Positions 41,632 through 51,958 of a stretch of DNA of 64,000 bases are shown piece by piece (positions within the stretch are counted from its first letter, which is position 1; each line of letters opens with the position of its first letter). Source of the DNA: Anaeramoeba ignava. Its lineage: Eukaryota > Metamonada > Anaeramoebidae. Location of the stretch: positions 124,001-188,000 of the forward strand of contig JAPDFW010000063.1 in assembly GCA_028826165.1 (NCBI GenBank). The letters run 5' to 3'. A program made the position numbers and the translations under genes. Under the pieces are notes generated by a model. It was not told the DNA's origin, did not search any database, and saw nothing but the letters and a program-made list of their open reading frames with translations.

Positions 41632-43389
41632 TTATTTGTGATCAGTTAACTTTCGCTTCAGAAAAATTTTGGTCCAATTTCCAATGTTGGATAAATTCCT
41701 CACCCAAACATTTCCATTTGGGAAATAACATATTTGGTGCAATTCACGAATTCCTGGAATCGGTTTTACTTTTATATTATCTTCTTCTATTTGATCAGTA
41801 AAGTTAATTCCTCTTGAATTGTTCACTTCCTCAATCATTTTTTTATAACTGTCTTCATTAAAGGGTTTATCACCTTTTAGTTTCTTCCTGTTCTCCACTT
41901 GTTTCACAATTCCGAAATGGGAATCACAGATAGAGGCCCCATGACAAGCAATAAAGAAATTGTGCTCGATGACCTTTCCTATTTGTGAACTTAGGTCGCT
42001 AAAAAAATGAAAAGTTTTCTTGTTTTTAAAATGGGAGCCATTGTCACTCCAAAAAAAAATTTTTTCCACATTCTCAAAAATCTTATCTTGATCCATTAGA
42101 TACAAAAACACACTCTTGACATAGTTATAGTCTTGTACAACTCCACATGCCAGAAAATCTGAATACTCTCTTTTAATTTCATTATTTGAATTGCGAAAAA
42201 TTTTAGTGATTAATAAGTCTGAAACCTTCCCAAATTTTTTGTTTTCTGAGTTTGCAGGGTAAAAACTACAGAAATCAAAAACTAAAATCAATTCTTTTTC
42301 TTTTAAATTTTGTTCTTGAAGTTGGTATTGATTCCTTTGATATGGATAATCTTTCTTATGCTTCTCATTATTTTCAAAACATTTCTTGCAAAAACAAGCA
42401 TCCATACAATGATGGTACAGGATCCTTCTGATATTGGTAGGTTTGTGATTCCGAAAAAAAGTATATGATCTTTCTATTTTAAAGATTTTCTTCCATATTA
42501 TCTTCAGCTTCTGGATTATTTCTTTATCTGTCATTCGTTGAACATGACGAACTTGTTTGGGGGATACTTTGGTATTTGGATCAGTATTTATGGGTTCATT
42601 GCGTTCATCAGTACGAACACTATTATACCTCCCACTTTCAACAGGATTAAAGAACAGCCATTCATCCTCTAAAAAATCTAATTCTTCTTGAGATACTTTC
42701 TGAATGGAAATTTCTGTGGAAAATTTCAATTCATAAATGTTGTTGTCACACTTTTCTAAATTGGAAACAAAAGATTGAGAACAGTTAAAAGTATTCCCAA
42801 AATCTTTTTGGTTTATATCATAATTTGTATTTTCATAAATTTGTTTCATAAAAGATCTTTTCACTTTACTTTTTTGAGAAAAATCATTAACTACTTTTTG
42901 GAGGGATTCTATTATAATTCCTTGTTGATTGTTTTTTTCATTTTCAACAACTTGATTTCTTATTGGTTGTGATTGAAGATATTCGAATATACTTTCGACT
43001 TCCTTTTGAAGATGGGGTTGAATTTGTTTGAGAATCCTTGAAATTTTCTTTTTTGGATATTTGCATTTATTGATCTCCAAATTAGGTCTTCCACTTCTTT
43101 TTTTTTCTTTTTTTTGCTCATTTAATTTTAGTTTGATTTTTGGTTTTTCTTCGGGATCTTTTTCGATCCTCCCACTGTATTCTTTGTTTCTAAATTCATT
43201 CCTTTTTTTTTTACGGTTTCCACCAGAAATTGTTTTATAATGATTCAAACGATTTCTCACTTCTTCACGATCAAGAATTAGTTGATGATTTTCTTGAACT
43301 TTCTGAATAATAAAATTTATGTCTTCTTCAGAAACGTGCGATCTTGTACTTTTGCGGATGTATTGCATCCAAAGTTGATTTGTTATCAT
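41632..43389 (-). CDS. DDE-type transposase
   Basis: Intact 585-residue ORF, start ATG 43389. An N-terminal Lys-rich region contains a GRPNLEI segment, possibly DNA-binding. A cysteine/histidine cluster HHCMDACFCKKC (about residues 325-335) may bind zinc. Three acidic sites are spaced as in RNase-H-like transposases: LILVFDFCSFYP (about 368), FFWSDNGSHFKNKKTF (about 447) and FFIACHGASICDSHFG (about 483). The last two resemble a widespread, poorly classified family with 'WSDGA..QYKN' and 'ATSHGKG.CDG.GG.VKR' signatures, here changed to HGASICDSHFG. I cannot assign a named superfamily. It would cut and rejoin DNA at the inverted ends. The gene is richer in G and C than the flanking genes, consistent with arrival by transfer, though this is weak evidence. 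Confidence 0.8.
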   Translation of the reverse strand: MITNQLWMQYIRKSTRSHVSEEDINFIIQKVQENHQLILDREEVRNRLNHYKTISGGNRKKKRNEFRNKEYSGRIEKDPEEKPKIKLKLNEQKKEKKRSGRPNLEINKCKYPKKKISRILKQIQPHLQKEVESIFEYLQSQPIRNQVVENEKNNQQGIIIESLQKVVNDFSQKSKVKRSFMKQIYENTNYDINQKDFGNTFNCSQSFVSNLEKCDNNIYELKFSTEISIQKVSQEELDFLEDEWLFFNPVESGRYNSVRTDERNEPINTDPNTKVSPKQVRHVQRMTDKEIIQKLKIIWKKIFKIERSYTFFRNHKPTNIRRILYHHCMDACFCKKCFENNEKHKKDYPYQRNQYQLQEQNLKEKELILVFDFCSFYPANSENKKFGKVSDLLITKIFRNSNNEIKREYSDFLACGVVQDYNYVKSVFLYLMDQDKIFENVEKIFFWSDNGSHFKNKKTFHFFSDLSSQIGKVIEHNFFIACHGASICDSHFGIVKQVENRKKLKGDKPFNEDSYKKMIEEVNNSRGINFTDQIEEDNIKVKPIPGIRELHQICYFPNGNVWVRNLSNIGNWTKIFLKRKLTDHK

Positions 43390-43448
43390 TTAAAAAAAAA
43401 AAATTAAAAAAAAAAATGACAAAAATTTCTTTTCTTTCCTTAATAAGC

Positions 43449-43569
43449 ATATCGGGACAAATCCCGAGATGTGGGAAAAATTAATACACAAAATAAATAT
43501 TTTATAACGAATCTTTTTTATTTTTTGATTTATTTTTGCCCACATATCGGGCCGTCTCGAGATATGAGC
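43449..43569. repeat. Inner inverted repeat upstream of the transposase
   Basis: The arm GCATATCGGGACAAATCCCG continued by AGATGTGGGAAAAAT (43448-43482) pairs imperfectly with TTTTTGCCCACATATCGGGC continued by CGTCTCGAGATATGAGC (43533-43569). The arms are the most GC-rich short sequences in the region. They could be transposase sub-terminal binding sites, or a nested small element. Confidence 0.65.
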
Positions 43570-43818
43570 ATTTTTAAAAAAAACTCAAAAAAAAAAATAA
43601 ATAAAGAATTCATTAAATTACATCTTCCCTCGATCCTTTTTCTTCTTGTATTCTATTCAAAAGAAATTGAAATAGTTTCTTCAACTTTGTCATTTCTCAT
43701 GGAAATTTTGTTTCCAAAAAAAAAGGGGAAATTCAAAAAAACAAAAGGGGAAGAAAATGTCCAAATTCATTTCTATCAACTCGATGAATTACAATCACCA
43801 GAAAGGAGTTGCTTCTGA
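43564..43818 (+). CDS. Small ORF inside the transposon, unknown
   Basis: 84 codons from an ATG within the inner inverted repeat; divergent from the transposase. It is not repeat-like: it has a hydrophobic stretch (HLPSILFLLVFYSKEIEIV) followed by a basic segment (PKKKGKFKKTKGEE) and the end LQSPERSCF. It resembles nothing I know. It could be an accessory protein, an exon remnant, or chance. Confidence 0.35.
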   Translation: MSIFKKNSKKKINKEFIKLHLPSILFLLVFYSKEIEIVSSTLSFLMEILFPKKKGKFKKTKGEENVQIHFYQLDELQSPERSCF

Positions 43819-43844
43819 TTCATGATTCCCTGAATTAGAATTTT

Positions 43845-43880
43845 TTCCCAAAAAATATCTCATTTTAAAAAAAGTTGGTT
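43845..43880 (-). repeat. Right terminal inverted repeat
   Basis: Read on the minus strand it begins AACCAACTTTTTTT and then AAAATGAGATATTTT, matching the left end. A further shared block TTCAGGGAAT lies just inside both ends. Confidence 0.75.
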
Positions 43881-44400
43881 AATATTAAAATAAAAAAAAT
43901 CAAATAAAATTTATTATTAATTAATATTTAAATATTAATAAATTATAATCAAAATCAAAAAATAGAATAATTAGTAAATTATTTTTTTAGAAAGTTTATC
44001 TTATTCAATCATGTTAAATTCAATTTATTTAAAATTTTTTAATTTTTTAATTTTATTTTTTAATATATTTCATTATAATTAAAATTGGAATAATAAATAA
44101 TTAAAAATATTAATATAATAAATAAAAATATTATATCAAATTAAATTAAAATAAATTTAAATTAAATTATTATTAAATATTATTAAAGTTAAATATATAT
44201 ATCTTTATTAAAATATTTATTCCACTTTTTAATATATTTTATTATAATTAAAATTGAAATAATAAATAATCAAAAATATTAATATAATAAATAAAAATAT
44301 TATATCAATTTAAAATAAAATAAATTTAAATTAAATTATTATTAAATATTATTAAAATTAAATATTTATATTTATTAAAATATTTCAATTTTCTTTTCAA
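43881..44400. repeat. AT-rich spacer with a two-copy tandem repeat of about 169 bp
   Basis: TAATATATTT(C/T)ATTATAATTAAAATTG...AATAAATAATCAAAAATATTAATATAATAAATAAAAATATTATATCAA occurs at about 44061 and again at about 44230. No gene. Confidence 0.65.
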
Positions 44401-44816
44401 TTTTATTAAATTATTGGGAATAATTTTATATTATTTTAAATAAAGAAATATTAATAAATATATAAAATATAATTAATTTTAAATTTAATTATTTAATATT
44501 CTTTATTCCATTTTTGAAATAAATTAATGAAAAATATTTTATTTATTTTATTAAATTATTGGGAATAATTTTATATTATTTTAAATAAAGAAATATTAAT
44601 AAAATATATAAAATATAATTAATTTTAAATTTAATTATTTAATATTCTTTATTCCATTTTTGAAATAAATTAATTAAAATATTTTATTAATTTTATTAAA
44701 TTATTGGGAATAATTTTATATTATTTTAAATAAAGAAAAATTGATAAAATATATAAAATATAATTAATTTTAAATTTAATTATTTAATATTCTTTATTCC
44801 ATTTTTGAAATAAATT
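44400..44816. repeat. Satellite array B, about 145-bp monomers, first block
   Basis: The marker TTATTGGGAATAATTTTATATTATTTTAAATAAA occurs at about 44414, 44559 and 44704, so the period is 145 bp. Each monomer ends TAATATTCTTTATTCCATTTTTGAAATAAATTAAT. The array runs directly into the BTB gene fragment that follows. Confidence 0.88.
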
Positions 44817-45141
44817 AATGAAAAAGATTTTATAATTGAAAGAAAAGAAAAACAATATAAATTTCCCAAATTAATATTAATAATGAGAAGTGAATTATAT
44901 CGAGGAATGTTTTTATCTGTAACAAATGATACTTCAAATAAAGTTACAGATTATAGTGAATTAAGTAATAAATCATTTCAAATATTTGAATATTGGATTT
45001 ATTCAAATCAAAAATGAAATTCAAATTACACAAGAAATAATTGAAGAACTTAAAATTGGAATTGATTATTTTCAAATAAATCAAACAAATCCAAATTTAT
45101 TTGATTTATTAATTAAAAAATTTAATAATCAAAATCAATAA
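44817..45141 (+). pseudogene. Truncated 3' fragment of an RCC1-BTB gene
   Basis: It matches only the last BTB-like domain of the three RCC1-BTB genes: KDFIIERKEKQYKFP, LILIMRSELYRGMFLSVTND, KVTDYSELSNKSFQ, QTNPNLFDLLIKKFNN and a stop at 45139. The 5' side is fused to satellite array B inside a shared AATGAAAAA, and a 5-bp deletion near 45010 (ATTCAAATCAAAAATG where intact genes have ATTCAAATCAAATCAAAAATG) breaks the frame. All RCC1 repeats are missing. No promoter. It marks a former full-length copy at this site or a duplicated scrap. Confidence 0.85.
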
Positions 45142-45377
45142 AATAAAAAAATATTTAATTTAATAATTAATTTAATAATTAATTTAAAATAATAAATTAA
45201 AAAGAAAATTAAATTAATTATTAATTTAAATTTATTCTCATTTTTTATATTTTTATTTATTTTCAAAATCCACTTTTTTTTTATTCATTTTTTTTTTTAA
45301 ATTTTTTTTTTCATTTTTTTCCTTTTTTTTTAAAAACAAAAAACAAAAAACAAAACACAAAAAACACAAAAAACAAA

Positions 45378-46740
45378 ATGGATAATAATAATAATAATAA
45401 CCAAATTCAAAATGCAAATCAAAATCAAAATGAAAATGAAATGAAAAATTTAGAAAAAAAAGGTAATACAAAATTTAATTGAAAATTATTCAAACCTTTT
45501 AAATGGAAATTCATTTAAAGATTTTTCAATTTTTGTTGAGAATAAATCAAATACTTTTGAAATTAAAGTTCATAAATCAATTTTATCTTCAAGATCTCCT
45601 TTTTTTAATAAGTTTTTAAAAGAAGAAAATCATATCGATCAAATTTTTTTAAATCAATTTAATAAAAAAGAAATGGAATCAATTTTAAGTTATATTTATT
45701 ATGGAAATATTTCTTTTGAGAATCAAGAAAATCTTATCCAATTATTGGAAATTTCAATTTATTTTAAATTAAATTTATTGAAAGAAATTATTCAAAAAAA
45801 AATTTCAAATTCAATTAATTATTCAAATTTTTTCCAATTTTTATTCCAAAATCGAAATTTAAAATCAAATGAAATTGAAATAAAATGTTTTGAATTAATA
45901 AATCAAAATTTTTCCCAAATTCAGAATAATAAAAATTTATTCAATTTAAAAAATTATTATTCTTTATTCCATTTTTTAATTTCATGTTTTTTCTTTTCAA
46001 AAATAGGGAACAAAATTAAACAAATTTTAGCAAAATTACAAGCAAAATTACAAATCAAATCCATAAGTCCGATTTCTAAATTTTCTATATTAAACATTAT
46101 CCTCCTATTACCTTTAATCTATATACATATCAAATTATGGGAAAAAGATAAAGAAATGATAAAAATAAAACCAATTTTTGAAAAATATTTTGATTTCGAT
46201 CATTCGTTTTCAAATTCAGAAATTATTAAAGATATTGAATATGTTAAGAAATTACAAGAATGGATAAATGATAATGATTTTTTTTCTAAAATGAAAAAAG
46301 GATATTCAGCAAAAAAAGATGGATTTAATTCTCATGATTGGCATAATAAAGTTGATAATAAAGGAAAAACATTAATTATTATCCAAACAAAAGATAATTT
46401 TATTTTTGGAGGATTTACTTCAGTTGGATTTAATGGAAATAAAGGAAGGATTAATGATTCAAATGCATTTATTTTTTCACTAAGAAATGATAAAAATGAT
46501 AGAAAACTAGAAAAATTCCCAATTAAAAAAGATTATGCAATTTTTTCTCGATTAGATCATGGTCCGCATTTTAGTTGTGATTTTTGGTTAAATTCTGATT
46601 TAAAACCTGGATTTTCAAATATTGGTTGTAGCTATAATACACATAATGGAATTAAATATGATACAGACGAAGCTAAAAGTTATTTAGCTGGTTCTTATAA
46701 TTCATGGGAAGTTTATGAAATTGAGACTTATTACATTTAA
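45378..46740 (+). CDS. BTB-TLDc protein with internal membrane segment, copy 2
   Basis: ATG at 45378. The frame is interrupted once near 45455 (eight A, one too many to reach the BTB frame), then open to 46740. BTB/BACK-like part as in copy 1 to FSQIQNNKNLFNL. It then departs completely: instead of the coiled coil there are hydrophobic stretches (YYSLFHFLISCFFFS and SILNIILLLPLIYIHIKLW), then EKDKEMIKIKPIFEKYFDF and a TLDc domain (GYSAKKDGFNSHDWH, NFIFGGFTSVGF, NAFIFSLRN, YLAGSYNSW). The second hydrophobic stretch is a good transmembrane helix, so the product would be a membrane-bound BTB-TLDc. The linker and TLDc are near copies of the gene at 47499, so copy 2 looks like a chimera of copy 1 (5') and copy 3 (3'). 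Confidence 0.75.
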
Positions 46741-47460
46741 AAATTTATTTCATTTTTTATTTCAAAATTTAATTTTATTTTCATTTACTTTCAATCAAAT
46801 TAAATTCTTCAAATCAATAAATAAGAAACAATCTAAATTTAATTATTTAATATTTTTTATTCCATTTTTTAAATATTTAAATTAAAATATTTTATTAATT
46901 TTATTTAATTATTGGGAATAATTTTATATTATTTTAAATAAATAAAAATTGATAAAACATACGAAAATAAAATCAATTTTAAACTTAATTATTTAATATT
47001 TTTTATTCCATTTTTTAAATATTTAAATTAAAATATTTTATTAATTTTATTTAATTATTGGGAATAATTTTATATTATTTTAAATAAATAAAAATTGATA
47101 AGATATACAAAATAAAATCAATTTTAAAGTTAATTATTTAATATTTTTATTCCATTTTTAAATATTTAAATTAAAATATTTTATTAATTTTATTTAATTA
47201 TTGGGAATAATTTTATATTATTTTAAATAAATAAAAATTGATAAAACATACAAAATAAAAATCAATTTTAAATTTAATTATTTAATATTTTTTATTCCAT
47301 TTTTTAAATATTTAAATTAAAATATTTTATTAATTTTATTTAATTATTGAGAATAATTTTATATTATTTTAAATAAATAAAAATTGATAAAATATACAAA
47401 ATAAAATCAATTTTAAACTTAATTATTTAATATTTTTTATTCCATTTTTTAAATAAATTT
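46741..47460. repeat. Satellite array B, about 145-bp monomers, second block
   Basis: TTATTGGGAATAATTTTATATTATTTTAAATAAATAAAAATTGATAA recurs at about 46912, 47058, 47201 and 47347 (spacing 143-146). The consensus is shared with the block at 44400-44816 (TATTCCATTTTT and TTGGGAATAATTTTATATTATTTTAAAT in common). It ends directly before the promoter T-tract of the next gene. Confidence 0.9.
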
Positions 47461-47485
47461 TTTTCATTTTTTTTTTTCATTTTTT
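47461..47485 (+). promoter_or_regulatory. T-tract/TTCATT element before TLDc copy 3
   Basis: TTTTCATTTTTTTTTTTCATTTTTT, 14-38 bp upstream of the ATG at 47499. Confidence 0.45.
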
Positions 47486-47498
47486 AAAATAATTCTAA

Positions 47499-48236
47499 AT
47501 GAAATTCTTAAATTCTATTTGGATATATTCTATATTAAACTTTATTGTTATAATAACCTTAAGCTATTCATATATAAAATTATGGGAAAAAGATAAAGAA
47601 ATAGGAAAAAAAAAACCAATTTTTGAAAAATATTTTGATTTCGATCATTCGTTTTCAGATTCAGAAATTATTAAAGATATTGAATATGTTAAGAAATTAA
47701 AAGAATGGATAAATGATGATGAATTCTTTTACAAAATGAAAAAAGGATATTCAGCAAAAAAAGATGGATTTAATTCTTATGATTGGCATAATAAAGTTGA
47801 TAATAAAGGAAAAACATTAATTATTATCCAAACAAAAGATAATTTTATTTTTGGAGGATTTACTTCAGTTGGATATACAGATGATAAATCAAAATGGAAT
47901 GAAGCACAAAGAAATTATTCAGGAGGATTTATTAATGATTCAAAAGCATTTATTTTTTCACTAAGAAACGATAAAAATGATAGAAAACCAGAGAAATTCC
48001 CAATTAAAAAAGGTCAAGAACATTATGCAATATTCTCTCATCCAAATAATGGTCCAAATTTTGGAAATGGTCCAGATTTTTCTTTAGTTTCTAATTTACA
48101 ACCTGGGAATTCAAATTTTGGGAATACTTATAATTTGCCTATTGGAATGGAATATGATACAAATGAAGCTAAAAGTTATTTAGCTGGTTCTTATAATTCA
48201 TGGGAAGTTTATGAAATTGAGACTTATTACATTTAA
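47499..48236 (+). CDS. Signal-anchored TLDc protein, copy 3
   Basis: 245 residues, uninterrupted. N-terminal hydrophobic segment (residues about 6-26, YSILNFIVIITLSYSYIKLW) followed at once by KDKEI and a linker FEKYFDFDHSFSDSEIIKDIEYVKKLKEW, then the TLDc domain (GYSAKKDGFNSYDWH, NFIFGGFTSVGY, KAFIFSLRN, NNGPNFGNGPDF, SYLAGSYNSW, ending EIETYYI). No BTB part. The hydrophobic segment could be a signal anchor or signal peptide. An insert of about 12 residues between the third and fourth TLDc strands (DDKSKWNEAQRNYSGG) is not in copies 1, 2 or 4. It lies tail-to-tail with RCC1-BTB gene A. Confidence 0.85.
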   Translation: MKFLNSIWIYSILNFIVIITLSYSYIKLWEKDKEIGKKKPIFEKYFDFDHSFSDSEIIKDIEYVKKLKEWINDDEFFYKMKKGYSAKKDGFNSYDWHNKVDNKGKTLIIIQTKDNFIFGGFTSVGYTDDKSKWNEAQRNYSGGFINDSKAFIFSLRNDKNDRKPEKFPIKKGQEHYAIFSHPNNGPNFGNGPDFSLVSNLQPGNSNFGNTYNLPIGMEYDTNEAKSYLAGSYNSWEVYEIETYYI

Positions 48237-48348
48237 AAACCTTTTCTTTTCTTTTTCTTTTTATTCAATCAAAAAAATAATAAATGGAAAACGAAAATTG
48301 AATTTTGATTTTTAATTTAAATTTGATTTTTGATTTTTAATTTTGATT

Positions 48349-50087
48349 TTAATTATTAAATTCTTTGTTAATTAATAAATCAAATAAATTTGGATTTGTT
48401 TGATTTAATTGAAAATAATCAATTCCAGTTTTAAGTTCATCAATAATTTGTTTTGTAATTTGAATATCTTCTTTAATTTGATTTGAATAAATCCAATATT
48501 CAAATATTTGGAATGATTTATTACTTAATTCACTATAATCTGTAACTTTATTTGATTTATCTTCAGTTACAGATAAAAACATTCCTTGATATAATTCACT
48601 TCTCATTATTAATATTAATTTAGGAAATTTATATTGTTTTTCTTTTCTTTCAATTATAAAATCTTTTTCATTTTCATTTAAATAAATTCTTTTCATTGTT
48701 TCTTCAATTTTTTCATTTGAATTTATAATTTCTTTAATTTCAGAATATAATTTTGGATTTATAATTCTGTTTGAATAAATCATTTCAAATATTTGATTTG
48801 ATTCTTTAATTGATTTTTTGAAATAATTTCTTTAAGTTTTTCAATTTGATTTTGATTTAATCTATATTTCAATATTAATTTATGAGCTTCAATTATTTCT
48901 CCATTTTTGGTTTTAAATGAAATATCACAAAATTCTTTTCTTTTAAATAATTTTATCAAATCTTCTTCAAGATTGGAAAAAGAAAGGAAAGGAGAATAAT
49001 AAAGAAATGAATTGAAATATCCACAAGAAAGATGATAATTGTAAATATTTTCATTAAATCTTAATTCAGGAAGTTCAATTTGAATTGGAATTAATTGATT
49101 ATTTGTATCTCCAGTTCCTAATTGACCATATTGATTATATCCAAATTCTATTAATTTTGATTTAGAAGTTAAAATCAAACTGTGTGAATCTCCACAAGAA
49201 ATTTCAAGAATAATATTATCATTTTCAAATAAAGATGATTTGATTTCAGTAAATTCATAAGTATTTTGATCTTTGCCAAGTCCATTAAATTGATAATATC
49301 CACATGAATAAAGTTTTCTTTTTGGATTTTCATTTTCATTTTCAATCAACATTATTGAATGATAATATCCACATTGAATATCAATTATTTTACCTTTTGG
49401 AATATTTCTGATTTTAGTTAATTTATAGATATTTTCTTCTTTTATTGATTCTTCTAATCCAAGTTGACCATATTCATTATTTCCAGATACAAATAATTCT
49501 TGATTTGAATTTAAAAGAAAAACATTTTTTGAAGAATTTCCTGAAAATATTTTAGAAACATTTTTCATTATTAAAATTGGTTTTTTTGATTGCTTTTGTG
49601 ATTTTTTTAAACCAAGTTGACCAAATTGATTTGAACCAATCCCATAAGCATTATGATTTGAGGTTAATAAGTAAATTGAATATCTTCCAGAAACAATATC
49701 TTGAATTACTCTATCTTTTTTATTTTTTATTAATGATGAAATATTGATAAATTTATTTGGATTTTTTGGATTAATATCTTTTCCTTTTGCAAATACATTT
49801 CCTTCTATTGTTAAAATAGCTTCATTATAACCATCAACAGTTACTTTTTGAATATTTTCAATTTGAATTTTTTCAGGATTTTGTTTTGAATCATTTTTAT
49901 TTAAGTATTCTATTGCTTTTCCATTTTCGAAAAGGAAAATTGTTGAATAATGACTCGATGAAATTTGTTTAATTTTTTTTTCATTTTCATTTTCAAATTT
50001 AAATTGAATTGGTTTTGTTATTTTATCTGGTTTATTTTTTAAAAGTTTTGGTTCATCATTATAACCAAAAAATAAGCAATCATTCAT
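48349..50087 (-). CDS. RCC1-repeat / double-BTB protein A (one frameshift)
   Basis: ATG at 50087, preceded in transcript sense by TTTTTTTTCATTTTTTTTCATTTTTTT. RCC1-like blades carry GIGSNQFGQLGLKK, GNNEYGQLGLEE and FGYNQYGQLGTGDT with the usual 'CG..H(S/T)' strands (CGYYHSIML, CGDSHSLIL). Two BTB-like units follow: EEDLIKLFKRKEFCDISFKTKNGEIIEAHKLIL, and MKRIYLNENEKDFIIERKE...MRSELYQGMFLSV. A six-T run at 48814-48819, seven T in gene B, shifts the frame between the two units; restoring one base would give about 580 residues. RCC1-BTB proteins are thought to be CUL3-linked adaptors in animals; that role is inference here. Confidence 0.8.
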
Positions 50088-50194
50088 TTCTGAAAAGTAA
50101 AAAAATGAAAAAAAATGAAAAAAATAAAAGATTTAAATTTTAATTTTAATTTTAATTTTAATTTTAATTTTAATTTTAATTTTTTAATTTTGGT

Positions 50195-51958
50195 TTAATT
50201 ATTAAATTTGTTAATTAATAAATCAAATAAATTTGGATTTGTTTGATTTAATTGAAAATAATCAATTCCTCTTTGAATTTCATCAATAATTCGCTTTGTA
50301 ATTTGAATTTCTTCTTTAATTTGATTTGAATAAATCCAATATTCAAATATTTGAAATGAATTATTACTTAATTCACTATAATCTGTAACTTTATTAGAAG
50401 TATCTTTTGTTACAGATAAAAACATTCCCCGATATAATTCACTTCTCATTATTAATATTAATTTGGGAAATTTATATTGTTTTTCTTTTCTTTCAATTAT
50501 AAAATCTTTTTCATTTTCATTTTCATTTTCATTTAAATAAATTCTTTTCATTGTTTCTTCAATTCTTTCATTTGAAATTATAATTTCTTTAATTTCAGAA
50601 TATAATTTTGGATTTATAATTCTGTTTGAATAAATCATTTCAAATATTTGATTTGATTCTTTAATTGATTTTTTTGAAATAATTTCTTTAAGTTTTTCAA
50701 TTTGATTTTGATTTTGATTTAATCTATATTTCAATATTAATTTATGAGCTTCAATTATTTCTCCATTTCTTGTTTTAAATGAAATATCACAAAATTCTTT
50801 TCTTTCAAATAATTTTATCAAATCTTCTTCAAGATTAGAAAAAGGAGAAGGTAAATAATAAAGAAATGAATTGAAATATCCACAATAAATATGATAATTG
50901 GAAATTTCTCCATTAAATCTTAATTCAGGAAGTTCAATTTGAATTGGAATTAACTGTAAATTTGTATTTTCAGTTCCTAATTGACCATATTGATTATATC
51001 CAAATTCTATTAATTTTGAATTGGAAGTTAAAATCAAAGTATGAGCATCTCCAACAGAAATTTCAAGGATATTATCATTTTCAAATAAAGACGATTCGAT
51101 TTCAGTAAATTCATAAGTATCTTTATATATACCAATCCCATTACATTGATGATTGCCACATGAATAAAGTTTTCTTTTTGGATTTTCATTTTCATCTTCA
51201 ATCAACATTATTGAATGCCAATATCCACATTGAATATCAATTATTTTACCTTTTGGAATATTTCTGATTTTGGTTAATTTATAGATTTTTTCTTCTTTTC
51301 TTGATTCTCCTAATCCAAGTTGACCATATTCATTCCATCCACATCCAAATAATTCTTGATTTGAATTTAAAAGAAAAACATTTTCTGAAGAATTTCCTGT
51401 AAATATTTTAGAAACATTTTCATCATTAAAATTGGTTTTTGTGATTGCTTTTGTGATTTTTTTAAACCAAGTTGACCAAATTGATTTGAACCAATCCCAT
51501 AAGCATTATGATTTGAAGTTAATAAGTAAATTGAATAAGCTCCAGAAACCATATCTTTGAATTATTCTATCTTTTTTATTTTTTATTAATAATGAAATAT
51601 TGATAAATTCTTTTCGATTTTTTGGATTAATATCTTTTCCTTTGGCAAATACATTTCCTTCTGATGTTAAAATAGCTACATTATAACCATCAACAGTTAC
51701 TTTTTGAATATTTTCTTCAATTTGAATTTTTTCAGGATTTTGTTTTGGATCGTTTTCATTTAAGTATTCTATTGCTTTTCCATTTTCAAAAAGGAAAATT
51801 GTTGAAAAATAACCTGATGAAATTTGTTTAATTTGTTTTTCATTTTCATTTTCTTTTTCATTTTCAAATTTAAATTGAATTGGTTTTGTTATTTTATCTG
51901 GTTCATTTTTTAAAAGGATTGGTTCATCATTATAACCAAAAAATAAGCAATCATTCAT
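50195..51958 (-). CDS. RCC1-repeat / double-BTB protein B (compensating frameshifts)
   Basis: ATG at 51958; the open frame upstream of it starts without ATG. Same architecture as gene A. Compared with A there is an extra T at 51556-51558 and one T fewer at 51417-51420, so about 140 nt (within one RCC1 blade) are read in another frame and then the frame returns. The C-terminal double BTB is intact (SISVGDAHTLIL, FCDISFKTRNGEIIEAHKLILKY, MRSELYRGMFLSVTKD, ends DLLINKFNN). It ends 107 bp downstream of the start of gene A, in the same orientation, and faces gene C head-to-head. Confidence 0.8.

Larger units (their letters stand above)
41393..43880. mobile_element. 2.5-kb DNA transposon with terminal inverted repeats
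   Basis: Outer ends are inverted: left AACCAACTTTTCGAGAAATG with AGATATTTCAGGGAA (41393-41427), right end read on the minus strand AACCAACTTTTTTTAAAATG with AGATATTTTTTGGGAA (43880-43845). Inside are a DDE-type transposase on the minus strand (41632-43389), a small plus-strand ORF (43564-43818) and an inner inverted repeat. ATTAAAAT lies on both outer sides but not at the exact same distance (directly left; three bases out on the right), so a target-site duplication is not settled. It separates two duplicated BTB-TLDc genes. The coding region is intact, so it may be recently active. Confidence 0.8.
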
